NCBI RefSeq assembly: GCF_026262505.1
Contig: NC_067206.1
Coordinates: 34,735,896-34,799,895, forward strand
DNA length: 64,000 bases
From: Trichomonas vaginalis G3
Lineage: Eukaryota; Parabasalia; Trichomonadida; Trichomonadidae
Direction: 5' to 3'
Under the pieces are notes generated by a model, which worked only from the letters and a program-made list of their open reading frames with translations, had not been told where the DNA came from and did no database searches. The position numbers were made by a program, and so were the translations under genes. Shown piece by piece: positions 47,226 through 55,938 of the stretch; within the stretch, counting starts at the first letter, position 1; every line of letters starts with the position of its first letter.

Positions 47226-49214
47226 ACAATTCTATACCATGCGAATACAGTCATAAATGGTGGCATGTAATCTTTACTTTGTCCCGTTGTTTGTGTATAT
47301 CCTGAAACGCGATGTGTATGGTTTCCTTCTCCCTGAGTGTCACTCCAGTAACAATTTATGGCAAATTTAACATCATCTTTAACATCATATCCTTTACCTT
47401 TTGTCATTCCTGACCAATCCCAATATCTATGCTTATGCCAACCTGCTTGAGATGTACTTAAATCTATGTAGTGACTGTGTGCAGGTAAATTTTCACCTGA
47501 AATCGTTTTACTTCCACCTGTTTCCTTTGAAGAGTTTGCACAATACAAAAACCTGTCGACTATTTGTTCCCATGCACCAACACTAAACATTACTTGAGGA
47601 CCTCTCACATCCATAGATGTATAAATAGAACCTACTGGGTTCATTAAATCAAACATATGAGACATTATAGGATTGTCTCTTTTGAACTTAAAATATAGTG
47701 CAACTATTTCAGGTTTCTTCTGGTTTGTGTCAAATATTTTATAATATAATCTTATGTTTTCAGGGTAGGTAAAATCTTGACATAATATTTATTTCTGTCA
47801 TCTTCATAATAGTATACTATTCTCGTTTTTTCTATTGCATTATATCTTTTATATCTATAATAATCTAAATATAATGTTAGCTTTTGTTCATCTACATGTG
47901 GTGTTCTGACGTCATCTCCATAGTCATAATAATATGGTGCTGGAGCTGGGTCAGGCAATGTCATATCTGTCATTTCATAAACTCTTAAATATTTCTTTTG
48001 TTCGTCTCCATATAAGTTTAAGTAGCAGTTGTGTCTAATGGAACTTTAACTTGTGTACCATCATTCTTTTTATAGCTTACATACATTTCATTGTTATTTT
48101 TCGGAATGAGTTTACACCGTGTACCATTTTCTAAGGACTGTACAAACTGCCATCTAAAATATTTTTTTCTTCATTGACAGAAAAGTCACCAACAATAGTT
48201 TCAATATTTTTTGTTCCTATCAAACTTTGGTATATTTCATTGACATATGTTTTATCTGCTTTATTTTCAAGGCTAACGTTTAAGTCTGTTATTTCAGAAG
48301 ATGTATGTGTATGTCCAACGGCACTTTTCCTGTTTAAGGTTTCTTGTAAGTTTGTAATATTTGCAATGGTATGTGTATGTCCAACGGCACTTTTCCTGTT
48401 TAAGGTTTCTTGTAAGTTTGTAATATTTGCAATGGTATGTGTATGTCCAACGGCACTTTTACTGTTAAGGTTTCTTGTAAGTCTGTTATTTCAGATATAG
48501 AATGTGTATGTCCAACGGCACTTTTCCTGTTTAAGGTTTCTTGTAAGTCTGTTATTTCAGATATAGAATGTGTATGTCCAACGGCACTTTTCCTGTTTAA
48601 GGTTTCTTGTAAGTTTGTAATATTTGCAATGGTATGTGTATGTCCAACGTCACTTTTACTGTTTAAGGTTTCTTGTAAGTTTGTAATATTTGCAATGGTA
48701 TGTGTATGTCCAACGGCACTTTTACTGTTTAAGGTTTCTTGTAAGTCTGTTATTTCAGATATAGAATGTGTATGAGTCTTTTTAGAATATTCGTTTTCAG
48801 CTCTTGTCACTTCACTTGACATTTTATTGTCAACATATGTTTTGTCTGCTAGTTCAGGATGAGTATGTTCTTTCGTTGCATATGTTGCATCTGCTCTGTC
48901 ATGTTCTTCTTGAACTTTTTCAATGACATATTCTTTGTCAGCTTTGTTGTCAACATCCGTTTTCAAAAGAAGTTCATTTATAGGTTTCTCGTTTAAAGTT
49001 CCTTTTGTTGGATTTATACAGACAGAATGGTTCTTATTGTCTTGAAACAGAAACTCATCTGTCATTGGTTTAAAGTCAGTTTTAAGTTTCCTTCTTTCAA
49101 TGACTCAGATATCTTAGAATAGTTTGAAAAGTTTGTTGTGTTCTTATTTAGAGCTTGTATAATGAGTTGTCGGTTGTGTTGTATTTCTCTCATAGACGCT
49201 GTTTCATTTGACAT
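47222..49214 (-). pseudogene. Phage-like tail-fibre gene region, broken
   Basis: The region starts at the ATG at 49214 (MSNETASMREIQHNRQ) and has four parts. First a coiled N-terminal part. Then a block of seven 22-residue repeats with GHTH (SAVGHTHSISEITDLQETL). Then an unassigned part with Tyr/Asp-rich sequence (APAPYYYDYGDDVRTPH). Last a C-terminal collar-type domain at 47222-47665 (PVGSIYTSMDVRGPQVMFS, then WEQIVDRFLYC, PAHSHYIDLS, THRVSGYTQ and YMPPFMTVFAWYRI). The GHTH repeats and the final domain are typical of phage short tail fibres and collar proteins. On a Maverick particle such a protein would bind host cells; that is inference. Broken. Confidence 0.75.
48290..48775 (-). repeat. 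Seven 66-base tail-fibre repeats
   Basis: Seven units of about 66 bases each contain GTATGTCCAACGGCACTTTT and two sequence classes, which encode GHTHTIANITNLQETLN and GHTHSISEITDLQETLN. The classes are mixed along the array, which suggests unequal exchange or gene conversion between units. Only one unit has the variant CCAACGTCACTT. Confidence 0.85.
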
Positions 49215-49232
49215 TTTTATTCTAGATAAAAT

Positions 49233-50010
49233 ATGCTTCCAATAGAAAAAGAAAATTCAAGAGTTGCTACAACTAAACCATTAGATGAACTTTTTACTAA
49301 TGTCGGTCAAAAGTTTGAGACAGAGACCGTAAAAGCATGAAGGCTATCGTTTTGACTACCGTTAAGATGGTTAAGAGACCCATCCGTCACAAAAGCTATT
49401 GGCTTTCGTAGAATGAAGTTTGTGTCTGTAGAAGATAAAAGTTTTCCATTTATTGTAAGGTTTCATATAGATTATATATCTGAAGGGAAACGAAAAATGT
49501 GGGAAGAAATTGAGCTAATACAAGTTGACCTTTCATCTCTCTACAGACTGCGTTAAAAAATATAGAAGATAAAATAAATTCATGTTATGCAAAATATGCT
49601 GATGAATATGCAAATACCGAGAGCACACTTTATGTGAGAATTGTAATATGACAAACAAAATTCACAAGTGTCATTTCAAATCTACGAAGACAATCCAAAG
49701 AAAGACGAACAAATATATACAGAATTCACTGCAATGTCATGGTATTATTTGCAAAGAATGTTAAATCAGAAAGTCGAACTTCCTTTAGCAAATATTTACA
49801 GTCGATATGCAAGAGATGAACCATATTTATTTAAAGATGTTTTTCGACCCAGCTGCTATTATTGTTCATGCTTCATTTTCTGGCGCCCAAAACTCTTTCT
49901 TATGCTTGGCAAATGATTTTTACGAAAAAACCTACAAAGTTATACGAACCACCAAGTGGAAGTATTTCAGACTTTCAAGTATGGTTTACTAAGATGGAAG
50001 AAAAAGAATA
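49233..50010 (+). pseudogene. Unclear gene region, Maverick B
   Basis: From the ATG at 49233 a short protein-like stretch begins (MLPIEKENSRVATTKPLDEL), divergent from the tail-fibre region by 18 bases. Further plus-strand frames include MSFQIYEDNPKKDEQIYTEF at 49668 and a stretch with HASFSGAQNSFLCLANDF near 49870. No family can be supported. The start is paralogous to the 41-residue frame at 42099-42224. Broken. Confidence 0.4.
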
Positions 50011-50084
50011 ATTCCATTATACCATGCGTTTTACTTAGAACTTAGTTTCATATACAACTACTATCGAACGGTAAAAATATAATT

Positions 50085-50327
50085 TTTTAATACGGTTGAG
50101 GTGTTGGATTTGGTGCCAACTAGACTGTGGTGCAGGTTCAGGCTGTTGTATAACAGGAGCTTGCTCTTCTGGTTCAGGGTCTTTAGGTATAATACCAACA
50201 AACTGACCTACCCTTTTACCAATATTTTTGACACCGTTCCAAATTCCTCTTCCTACGGTTTTTATTCATTCCATATACCTCTTCCAACATTTCGAAAGAA
50301 GTTTCCTATCTTACTGAAGAAACCCAT
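50085..50327 (-). pseudogene. Small virion-like gene with MGFFSKIGNFF start, broken
   Basis: The ATG at 50327 begins an amphipathic, Gly/Phe/Arg-containing segment (MGFFSKIGNFFRNVGRGIW), followed in the region by proline- and glutamine-rich sequence (PEPEEQAPVIQQPEPAPQ). It resembles the start at 46249 and, in general terms, membrane-active minor virion proteins. No family is proven. Broken. Confidence 0.45.
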
Positions 50328-50363
50328 TTTACTATATGTAAAAATCTAATGTCGCCTAGTCTC

Positions 50364-50709
50364 TTACGTTTCCTGTTGAGTTCCATAGCATTCTTTAACT
50401 GGGAGCTCATACATTCTGTTTCTCCTCTGGTAGAAAACATATTCTGGGTCAACTCCTGTGTTCGCGTCATCTGCATAAAGTTGTTTTATATCCCACTTCA
50501 GGGTTTGTATAAAACTCTTTCCATCTATATTTGCATACCATGGTGGCAAACCTAACGCAGCGTCATTTGACATGGCAGTTTGCATTTGTACATCTGTTGG
50601 CACTTGACCATAGTTTTGCCATTGCAGTTTGTATTCTAACTTCATTTGGAATATTCTCTGGGTTTGGTTGTCCAGGTTGCTGTGCATTCGCTAAGTTCTG
50701 TGCGTCCAT
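50364..50709 (-). pseudogene. Small hypothetical gene, Maverick B
   Basis: A minus-strand region starting at the ATG at 50709 (MDAQNLANAQQPGQPNP) with a Gln/Pro/Asn-rich beginning, then a compact part with aromatic residues (YKLQWQNYGQVPTDVQMQ, GLPPWYANIDGKSFIQTLKW). No family recognised. It lies in the group of small minus-strand genes with virion-like features between 50085 and 50864. Probably broken. Confidence 0.45.
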
Positions 50710-50732
50710 TTAATATTAGATAAAAATATCTC

Positions 50733-50864
50733 TTACGAGTACATATACTGGACATTTGCAGGCATTGGTTCATCTTCATATTCTCTGTACTTTTCTGCCA
50801 CGTCAAATAAATAAATGACACAATGGAAAAAACCTAAAACAAGTAGTCCTATTTCAAACCACAT
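50733..50864 (-). CDS. Small single-pass membrane protein, 43 aa
   Basis: The ATG at 50864 gives 43 residues with one hydrophobic segment at the N-terminus (MWFEIGLLVLGFFHCVIYLF) followed by an acidic tail (KYREYEDEPMPANVQ). It would be a small one-pass membrane protein with the tail on one side. Such short membrane proteins are common in large DNA viruses. Its translation is not proven, but it fits the spacing of neighbouring minus-strand genes. Confidence 0.5.
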   Translation of the reverse strand: MWFEIGLLVLGFFHCVIYLFDVAEKYREYEDEPMPANVQYMYS

Positions 50865-50927
50865 TTACTTACTAATAAAATTTCTTTGTTATGACACTTT
50901 CTCCAGTTTATAGGACTCTCTCATATT

Positions 50928-51665
50928 CTATTTGTCATATATAAACTCATAGTCATGTATGTCCTCTAACCATCTCATAACGGTTTCCAAACCACTTTTA
51001 TCGGATGTAAAGTAAAAGCATGGACAGTTATGTAAAACGTCTAAAGTTTCTAAAGAGTCTCTCAAAGTCCAGTCTACTTGGTATTGAAAATCCCATGTGT
51101 TTATAGAACGGCGGTCCACTATAAAGAAAACATTTTCCTTGTCTTTATATTTTTCATACAAATCTGTCCAATGACATCTCACAAACTCTATACCCTCAAT
51201 ATATTTTTCTATGTCCTCTTTGAAAACATTTGTATAGTTAAGATATAAAACTTTTGACATAAGTGTTTCAATGTCATGAACTCTTATAGCACCACTATAT
51301 AATAGTCTAGCAGATATACTATCCCAGTCTATATATTCTGCTTTTTTCAAAACCTCTCTCACAATATTTTTCTTATCTAATGGTATACGTTCCATCTTAC
51401 CTATAGGTATCTTTTCTTTTAACTCACTCAATATTTTGTTTGTGTCTGGTATATGTTTGAGACGGTTCATATAGTTGTCGAAGTCATTGCATATAATCTT
51501 TGAGTCTGGGAATATTATATGGCACAAATGGGATATATAGAAACTTCCACCGAACAAATCTACAAATGTTAGACCATTCGGTAGTTTCTTAAGTTCTCTC
51601 AATAGAATATCTTTACATTTACTCTTATTTCCAAAGAACGGTAACGGTGGTTTTGTAAAATTCAT
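50928..51665 (-). CDS. Dam/D12-type DNA adenine methyltransferase-like protein, 245 aa
   Basis: A whole-looking frame of 245 residues from the ATG at 51665 (MNFTKPPLPFFGNKSK). The start PLPFFGNKSKCKDIL, then TFVDLFGGSFYISHL and IICNDFDNYM, follows the pattern of the D12 (Dam-like) class of N6-adenine methyltransferases (PFxGxK, a glycine-rich SAM-binding loop with an acidic residue, and NDxD). The later part contains FFIVDRRSINTW at the place of the catalytic loop. Such enzymes in Polintons could mark the element's own DNA. T. vaginalis is known to carry N6-adenine methylation, which makes this gene notable. The call rests on the N-terminal motifs. Confidence 0.65.
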   Translation of the reverse strand: MNFTKPPLPFFGNKSKCKDILLRELKKLPNGLTFVDLFGGSFYISHLCHIIFPDSKIICNDFDNYMNRLKHIPDTNKILSELKEKIPIGKMERIPLDKKNIVREVLKKAEYIDWDSISARLLYSGAIRVHDIETLMSKVLYLNYTNVFKEDIEKYIEGIEFVRCHWTDLYEKYKDKENVFFIVDRRSINTWDFQYQVDWTLRDSLETLDVLHNCPCFYFTSDKSGLETVMRWLEDIHDYEFIYDK

Positions 51666-51714
51666 TTATATATAATAATAAAAATGTTTTTTCCTGAAAA
51701 GTGACAGAAAAGTG

Positions 51715-51851
51715 ACAAAACATGAAAACATATATAATTTGTGAAAAGCTCCTGGAAGACCCGTATATAAGAACTTCATTTATACTAAACATCTTCGGGG
51801 CTAGAGGGCACGAAGTGCCTGGAAGCCCCACTACCTTTTTTTTTTTTTTTT
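51715..51851 (-). repeat. Terminal inverted repeat of Maverick B, right
   Basis: The reverse complement of this stretch matches 26191-26372, with an A-run, GGTAGTGGGGCTTCCAGGCA, the nested hairpin, TTTAGTATAAATGAAG and TTTTCACAAATTATATATG. The copies differ by several single bases and small gaps. Just inside it stand two GTGACA units (51697-51716). Confidence 0.88.
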
Positions 51852-51857
51852 TTTATT
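51852..51857. repeat. Target-site duplication TTTATT, right copy
   Basis: Same six bases as 26185-26190, standing directly outside the T-run of the right end of Maverick B. The size fits Polinton integration. Confidence 0.7.
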
Positions 51858-51944
51858 AACTTCATAACCTACCTCCTCTAATATATCCTTTATTTCCTCG
51901 TTTGTGAATCCTAATTTTTTAACGTTGTTAGTTTTGACGCTCAT
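51858..51944 (-). pseudogene. Element C gene interrupted by Maverick B (start part)
   Basis: The ATG at 51944 (MSVKTNNVKKLGFTNEEI) begins a minus-strand frame that runs up to the right end of copy B. The remainder of this gene region lies at 25702-26190. The leader TTTTTTTATTTTGTATGAA before the ATG fits other genes of element C. It is a gene disrupted by the insertion. Confidence 0.65.
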
Positions 51945-52006
51945 TTCATACAAAATAAAAAAATAAAATAATAAACATAACTAAGTTTTAATTTTTCGTA
52001 AGAAGT

Positions 52007-52123
52007 TTATTTTATTTTTATATATAAATCATTCTTAAGGTCAAACAGACTTCTTATTTTTATATGAAATTCATCCTCTAAAATTCGATAATCTATTTTA
52101 TTTGGTTTTACTTGTTGCGTCAT
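52007..52123 (-). CDS. Small ORF of element C, 38 aa
   Basis: The ATG at 52123 gives 38 residues (MTQQVKPNKIDYRILEDE), behind TTTTTTATCTTTTATAA, the leader type of element C genes. It is the last gene-like frame of this element. No family recognised and short, so real only if the leader is a true promoter. Confidence 0.4.
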   Translation of the reverse strand: MTQQVKPNKIDYRILEDEFHIKIRSLFDLKNDLYIKIK

Positions 52124-52550
52124 TTATAAAAGATAAAAAATAAATTATTTTAAAATTAATGTTAATTTTTTTAATGGTTTATAAATAAATATATTTTAAT
52201 GCATCGTCTATATATAGATGTAACAAAAAAAGTCACAAAACCCGTCCGCATATACTACTTGCGTTTGACAATCAGCAACATAGCTTATTTCTTATTATTA
52301 CTATTCATTGATTGCTTATTTTTTTGATTTCATCAAAATTTCCCTGATTTGTCTAAACGATGCAATATCATCAACTCATGTTCCAATATTTCAGGATAAT
52401 ATGAGCTGATGTTCTCTTGAATTACTTTTTTTTAATTATGTTTGTTATCTCTCATTATTTAATAGCTTCTTGCCTTCTAATGAGCATTTGGTGATGTGAG
52501 AATATTGATGGAAAAGCAACTTTTTGAAAATATCGAATTTTTACAAACAA
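52124..52550. other. End of element C and intergenic sequence
   Basis: Very AT-rich sequence up to about 52230, then less biased DNA that leads to the end of the glycosyltransferase gene. The end of element C must be in here, but without its left end I cannot mark it. No gene or RNA is seen. Confidence 0.5.
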
Positions 52551-53789
52551 TTAGAAAACTAATGGACCACTTGGGAACTGACCCCCAGAGAGATATGGTT
52601 TTAAGTATTTTACAGTCTTTACAATCTTTTTGATTTCCATATTATATGAGCCGCCGCCCCACCAAACATGGTGAGTCAATTCCGGGTTCTTAAGAGTAAT
52701 GCAATGAACTCCACACATGATAATCGCACCCAAGCAAGATAAATCATGGAATACACCGTGAACTTCAACTGCAACTGCACCTTTATTCATACAAAAACAT
52801 CTGAAATAGTGCGACCCATTCCCGCTGATGATCAATTTGATAGCAGCCCAATACCTTGCACATTGAGTTAAAGACTGATGATCTTTAATGCACTCCCATT
52901 TATATTCTTTGAATTCTTTCTTAAGAGTATTAAACATTTCATCGAAGTTAATAATCTTTCTTCTAGCGTTTCTTTGATAACAGCAGTATTTTGTTTTTTC
53001 AATTCCATCAAGTTGAAATTTTTCGTGTAAGAAGTCTCTTATTCTTTGTAATGGCAAGCCATAATGATTTGTCATTGTAAGGGGATCATACATATAATAG
53101 CACCTTCTTAAAAAGTACAAATCATATCCCTGAGGATATGGAATCCTATTTTCTTTAGGTACATTTAGAAAATCGAGAGTTTCATGTGCACCTTTTATAT
53201 CAGGAACATTAATTAACTTGTATGCCTTAAGAACTTCCTTAGGCAAGAGCATCAACATTGATAGATAATCAACCATCCAGTGTCCATAGAGTCTTGTTGA
53301 ACCATGTCCAAAACAAACGCAATTATCATATGTGGCAATAACTCTACCACTGTCTGGCCTTTTAGTTTCATAGTACCAACTATCATTTGTTGGAACAATG
53401 AATTTTCCAGGTAATAAAATTCCAGAATTTCTATTCACATATATATTCTTCAGTATTGCCATTGTTCCTTTGAATCTTTGAAACTTCTCAGGGAGAACTA
53501 CAGGTTTTGCTGGGTGATCATCAACATCACTCCATTTTCCGTTCATGCGTAGCTGTGTGTCTCCTATATCTATTGGAATATCGTAAACAGTTTTACTTTC
53601 TATTATTTCCTCAGGCATATATGTTATTAACTTTGTGTTATATATTTCTGAAACAGGCATTACTATTTCTTCAAATTTGTTTGATATCATAGTGCCTTGC
53701 AGAACTATGCATTCATTGCTATTTGAGATACTCAAATATATGAGGAGAATTGTACTCAAACAAATCCCAGATATTATTTGAAACCTCAT
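52551..53789 (-). CDS. GT61-like (DUF563) glycosyltransferase, type II membrane protein, 412 aa
   Basis: From the ATG at 53789 (MRFQIISGICLSTILLIYLS) the protein starts with a single hydrophobic signal-anchor of about 18 residues, so it is probably a Golgi/ER type II membrane enzyme. The rest resembles the GT61 (DUF563) fold: CFGHGSTRLYGHWMVDYLSM at about 160-180, YQRNARRKIINFDEMF at about 275, and the C-terminal IISGNGSHYFRCFCMNKGAV with VEVHG. The GHW...D and the SGNGS...FCMN patterns match the family core. Family members add sugars such as xylose or GlcNAc to glycans; the substrate cannot be told here. It looks whole and is a host gene. It neighbours the divergent tubby gene across about 680 bases. 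Confidence 0.75.
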   Translation of the reverse strand: MRFQIISGICLSTILLIYLSISNSNECIVLQGTMISNKFEEIVMPVSEIYNTKLITYMPEEIIESKTVYDIPIDIGDTQLRMNGKWSDVDDHPAKPVVLPEKFQRFKGTMAILKNIYVNRNSGILLPGKFIVPTNDSWYYETKRPDSGRVIATYDNCVCFGHGSTRLYGHWMVDYLSMLMLLPKEVLKAYKLINVPDIKGAHETLDFLNVPKENRIPYPQGYDLYFLRRCYYMYDPLTMTNHYGLPLQRIRDFLHEKFQLDGIEKTKYCCYQRNARRKIINFDEMFNTLKKEFKEYKWECIKDHQSLTQCARYWAAIKLIISGNGSHYFRCFCMNKGAVAVEVHGVFHDLSCLGAIIMCGVHCITLKNPELTHHVWWGGGSYNMEIKKIVKTVKYLKPYLSGGQFPSGPLVF

Positions 53790-54471
53790 ATAATCACTTT
53801 GAATATTTCTGAATATTATATTTCTCGTTATTTCATAGTCATGCTTACACTTTTCAGATTCGAATGAAAGCTGTTTGTTTATACAGTATTAATCTTTTCT
53901 TAGAAAGATAAAATATTCGTATCAAAAGCATGATAATTATATTAAATCACCATATCATAATTGTTAATCAAGCATGAAATTCAAAAGGAGAGCATGTCGT
54001 AGCTTTTCTTTTAGCAATACTCAATCAGATAAAAACATTAGCTATTCAATTATTTTAATTTCAAATTAATTTGTTTCGATTATGGTTTAAACTTAACCAA
54101 TACTATAAAATTCATATTTGTTTTGGAGAGATGCTACCCATATCTTAATTTAGTCTAAATCAACTTTTTTTAGACAAATAATTTTTTATAATTTTATTAA
54201 CTGAATGTTTGATACTTGTATTATCGGCATTTTTCCTAGTGGACGTGGCTAAATTAAATACCTAATAGTTCTTTTTGCAAAGCAATACAGTTTTCTTTAT
54301 CAATTTGAGGAAGAGGTAATTAGAAATATTTCTATTGAGGTATGTAGAGATTGAATACGGATATGGGTTATAAATATATATTTCAATGTTCAGTGTTCAT
54401 TCCAAATACAAATGTAGTGTACAAAAGTAAAATAATTATTTTTGACACTTTTTTTTAAAAAGTATTCGTTT
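53790..54471. other. Intergenic region between divergent host genes
   Basis: About 680 bases of AT-rich DNA between the starts of two divergent genes, so it must hold both promoters. I see no clear match to the trichomonad initiator pattern TCA(C/T)T(T/A) directly before either ATG, no gene-length frame, and no repeats. Confidence 0.5.
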
Positions 54472-55350
54472 ATGATTGAGGAAGAATGCTTATCAAGTAT
54501 GGTGGTCAAGACTGTTCTTTGGGCACCAGGCTGGGAAGAGAGTGTTGATTTAAATAATAATGGCCATGCATCAGCTTCTCTTGCATCCAAAGAGAAACGT
54601 AATTTTACAGAAACAGAGCGTCAGCTCATCCATAAAGGAATGGATTTAGTTGTTGGTATTCCTGATCAGAAAGTGTCTAATATGCCAGATTACGTTAATC
54701 TCTTAACAACACCAATTGCATCTTACACAACTATGCACTGCATTGTCAGAAGAACTAAAGGAAGTGTTGAAAAGATAACAATTCAAAAAGAGAATGAGCC
54801 TAATGCACCAATTTTATTACAAGCAGAAAAATCAACAAAAATTAAAGATGCAGTCTGGATAATTACTTCACCAATATGCGATATAGGTGAATGCATAGTC
54901 TACAATGGAGGAAAGCAATCTTTCTATTGCGTTTTGAATGACTTTGAAGAAGTTGCAGTTAAATTCAAGACAAATTCCAAAGCTCCAAACTTATCTGCCT
55001 TAGATGTAATATTACCAGCTCTTGTACGTGATTCAGGATCAAGAACGCCAATTCATTATACAGGAAATTCTTCATTCCTTGTAAGTCAAGCAAATGCTGA
55101 GAAAATGTCCGCAGATTGTGTCAGAATTTCATCTAAAGAACCACAAAAGAAAGATAATAGATACGTTTTGATGTTTAATGGCCGTGTTAAAAGCGCATCA
55201 AAGAAGAACTTCATTTTAATCCTTCCATCTATGCCAACAAGAGATCTCCTTCTCTGTGGTAAACGTGCTGACTCAGAGTACGTATTTGATATGAATTGGC
55301 CTCTCTCTCTTGTCCAGGGATTCGCAATTTATCTCACTTTCTTCAAATGA
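54472..55350 (+). CDS. Tubby-domain protein, 292 aa
   Basis: The first in-frame ATG is at 54472 (MIEEECLSSMVVKTVLW). The C-terminal end shows the tubby fold signature: YVLMFNGRVKSASKKNFIL, then DLLLCGKRADSEYVFDMNWP and LSLVQGFAIYLTFF, which corresponds to the conserved end of tubby domains (FxxxF...YPLxxxQAFAIxLSSF). The earlier part (RRTKGSVEKITIQ, KIKDAVWIITSP) fits the beginning of the same beta barrel. Tubby proteins bind phosphoinositides and act at membranes and in cilium traffic in animals; here the role is unknown. Length fits a stand-alone tubby domain. Host gene, divergent from the glycosyltransferase. Confidence 0.7.
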   Translation: MIEEECLSSMVVKTVLWAPGWEESVDLNNNGHASASLASKEKRNFTETERQLIHKGMDLVVGIPDQKVSNMPDYVNLLTTPIASYTTMHCIVRRTKGSVEKITIQKENEPNAPILLQAEKSTKIKDAVWIITSPICDIGECIVYNGGKQSFYCVLNDFEEVAVKFKTNSKAPNLSALDVILPALVRDSGSRTPIHYTGNSSFLVSQANAEKMSADCVRISSKEPQKKDNRYVLMFNGRVKSASKKNFILILPSMPTRDLLLCGKRADSEYVFDMNWPLSLVQGFAIYLTFFK

Positions 55351-55698
55351 GCTCTTATCAATCTCTATATTTTGTATATATCTTCTGTAAAGAAAATTTA
55401 TTTGAATTTATCATTTTATTTTTTATATATTTTATTATTTACCGAATATATCATTTAAGAGTTCCAATATGTCCTTCCCAAGACTTTGTTAATCCAGCAT
55501 TATACTCATAAGTTCTAAAAAAGAGATTGATATTAATTTGAAATCAAATATCTTCAGAAATCTCCTTATTGGTGAGATATTTCGTTTTGTGTCTCATCAT
55601 GCTTTAAGATGATATAAATTATATCAATGGTTCAGATAGATCTTGAAGGGGGAGTAATAAAAATTGAAAGGAATGTAAAAAAAATTCGAGGATGTTTT

Positions 55699-55805
55699 AT
55701 TGTCGTCTGGAAAAGTGACAAAATTATTATTGTCGTCTAAAAAGGTGACAAATTATTATTGTCGTCTGGAAAAGTGACAAAATTATCATTGTCGTCTAAA
55801 AAATA
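55699..55805. repeat. Four tandem 30-base repeats, ATTGTCGTCT type
   Basis: Four units with ATTGTCGTCT followed by GGAAAAGTGACAAAATTATT or AAAAAGGTGACAAATTATT. The first and third units share the GGAAAAG version, the second and fourth begin TAAAAA. A fifth ATTGTCGTCT is part of the hairpin at 55939-55967. They lie in host intergenic DNA upstream of the BEACH gene. Confidence 0.8.
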
Positions 55806-55938
55806 GATTTTTCAAGCATGTTTCGGTACCTAAATAAAGGAAGAACATCAATTCCATCTATGTATATAGTATGCAAACACGCATGATATATGGAGTAGCT
55901 CTTTATCTGGCTAAAAATCCTATTATTTGAAAATTCGC

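Larger units (their letters stand above)
26191..51851 (+). mobile_element. Maverick/Polinton copy B, full length (about 25.7 kb), broken, inserted in element C
   Basis: Both ends carry the same inverted terminal sequence (A-run then GGTAGTGGGGCTTCCAGGCA, reverse-complemented on the right), and a 6-bp duplication flanks it. Parts from left to right: large virion-type gene, major capsid, antisense small gene, 190-residue gene, penton-like gene, SF3 helicase, HNH gene, small core genes, packaging ATPase, KilA-N genes, GIY-YIG gene, zinc-ribbon gene, second HNH gene, polymerase, small genes, integrase, tail-fibre region, virion-like small genes, and a methyltransferase. It is broken, with more than ten breaks, although several genes look whole. 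The intact duplication and near identity with copy A over the capsid genes suggest a young insertion. Confidence 0.93.

Noticed and set aside
47222-47665. Bacteriophage contamination in the assembly
   Set aside because: The tail-fibre region lies between Maverick genes within matched element ends and with the same base composition, so it belongs to the element.
49668-50010. Adenovirus-type cysteine protease of the Polinton set
   Set aside because: The family is expected in Polintons, and the region has a His and a Cys, but the spacing and flanking motifs cannot be supported by eye.
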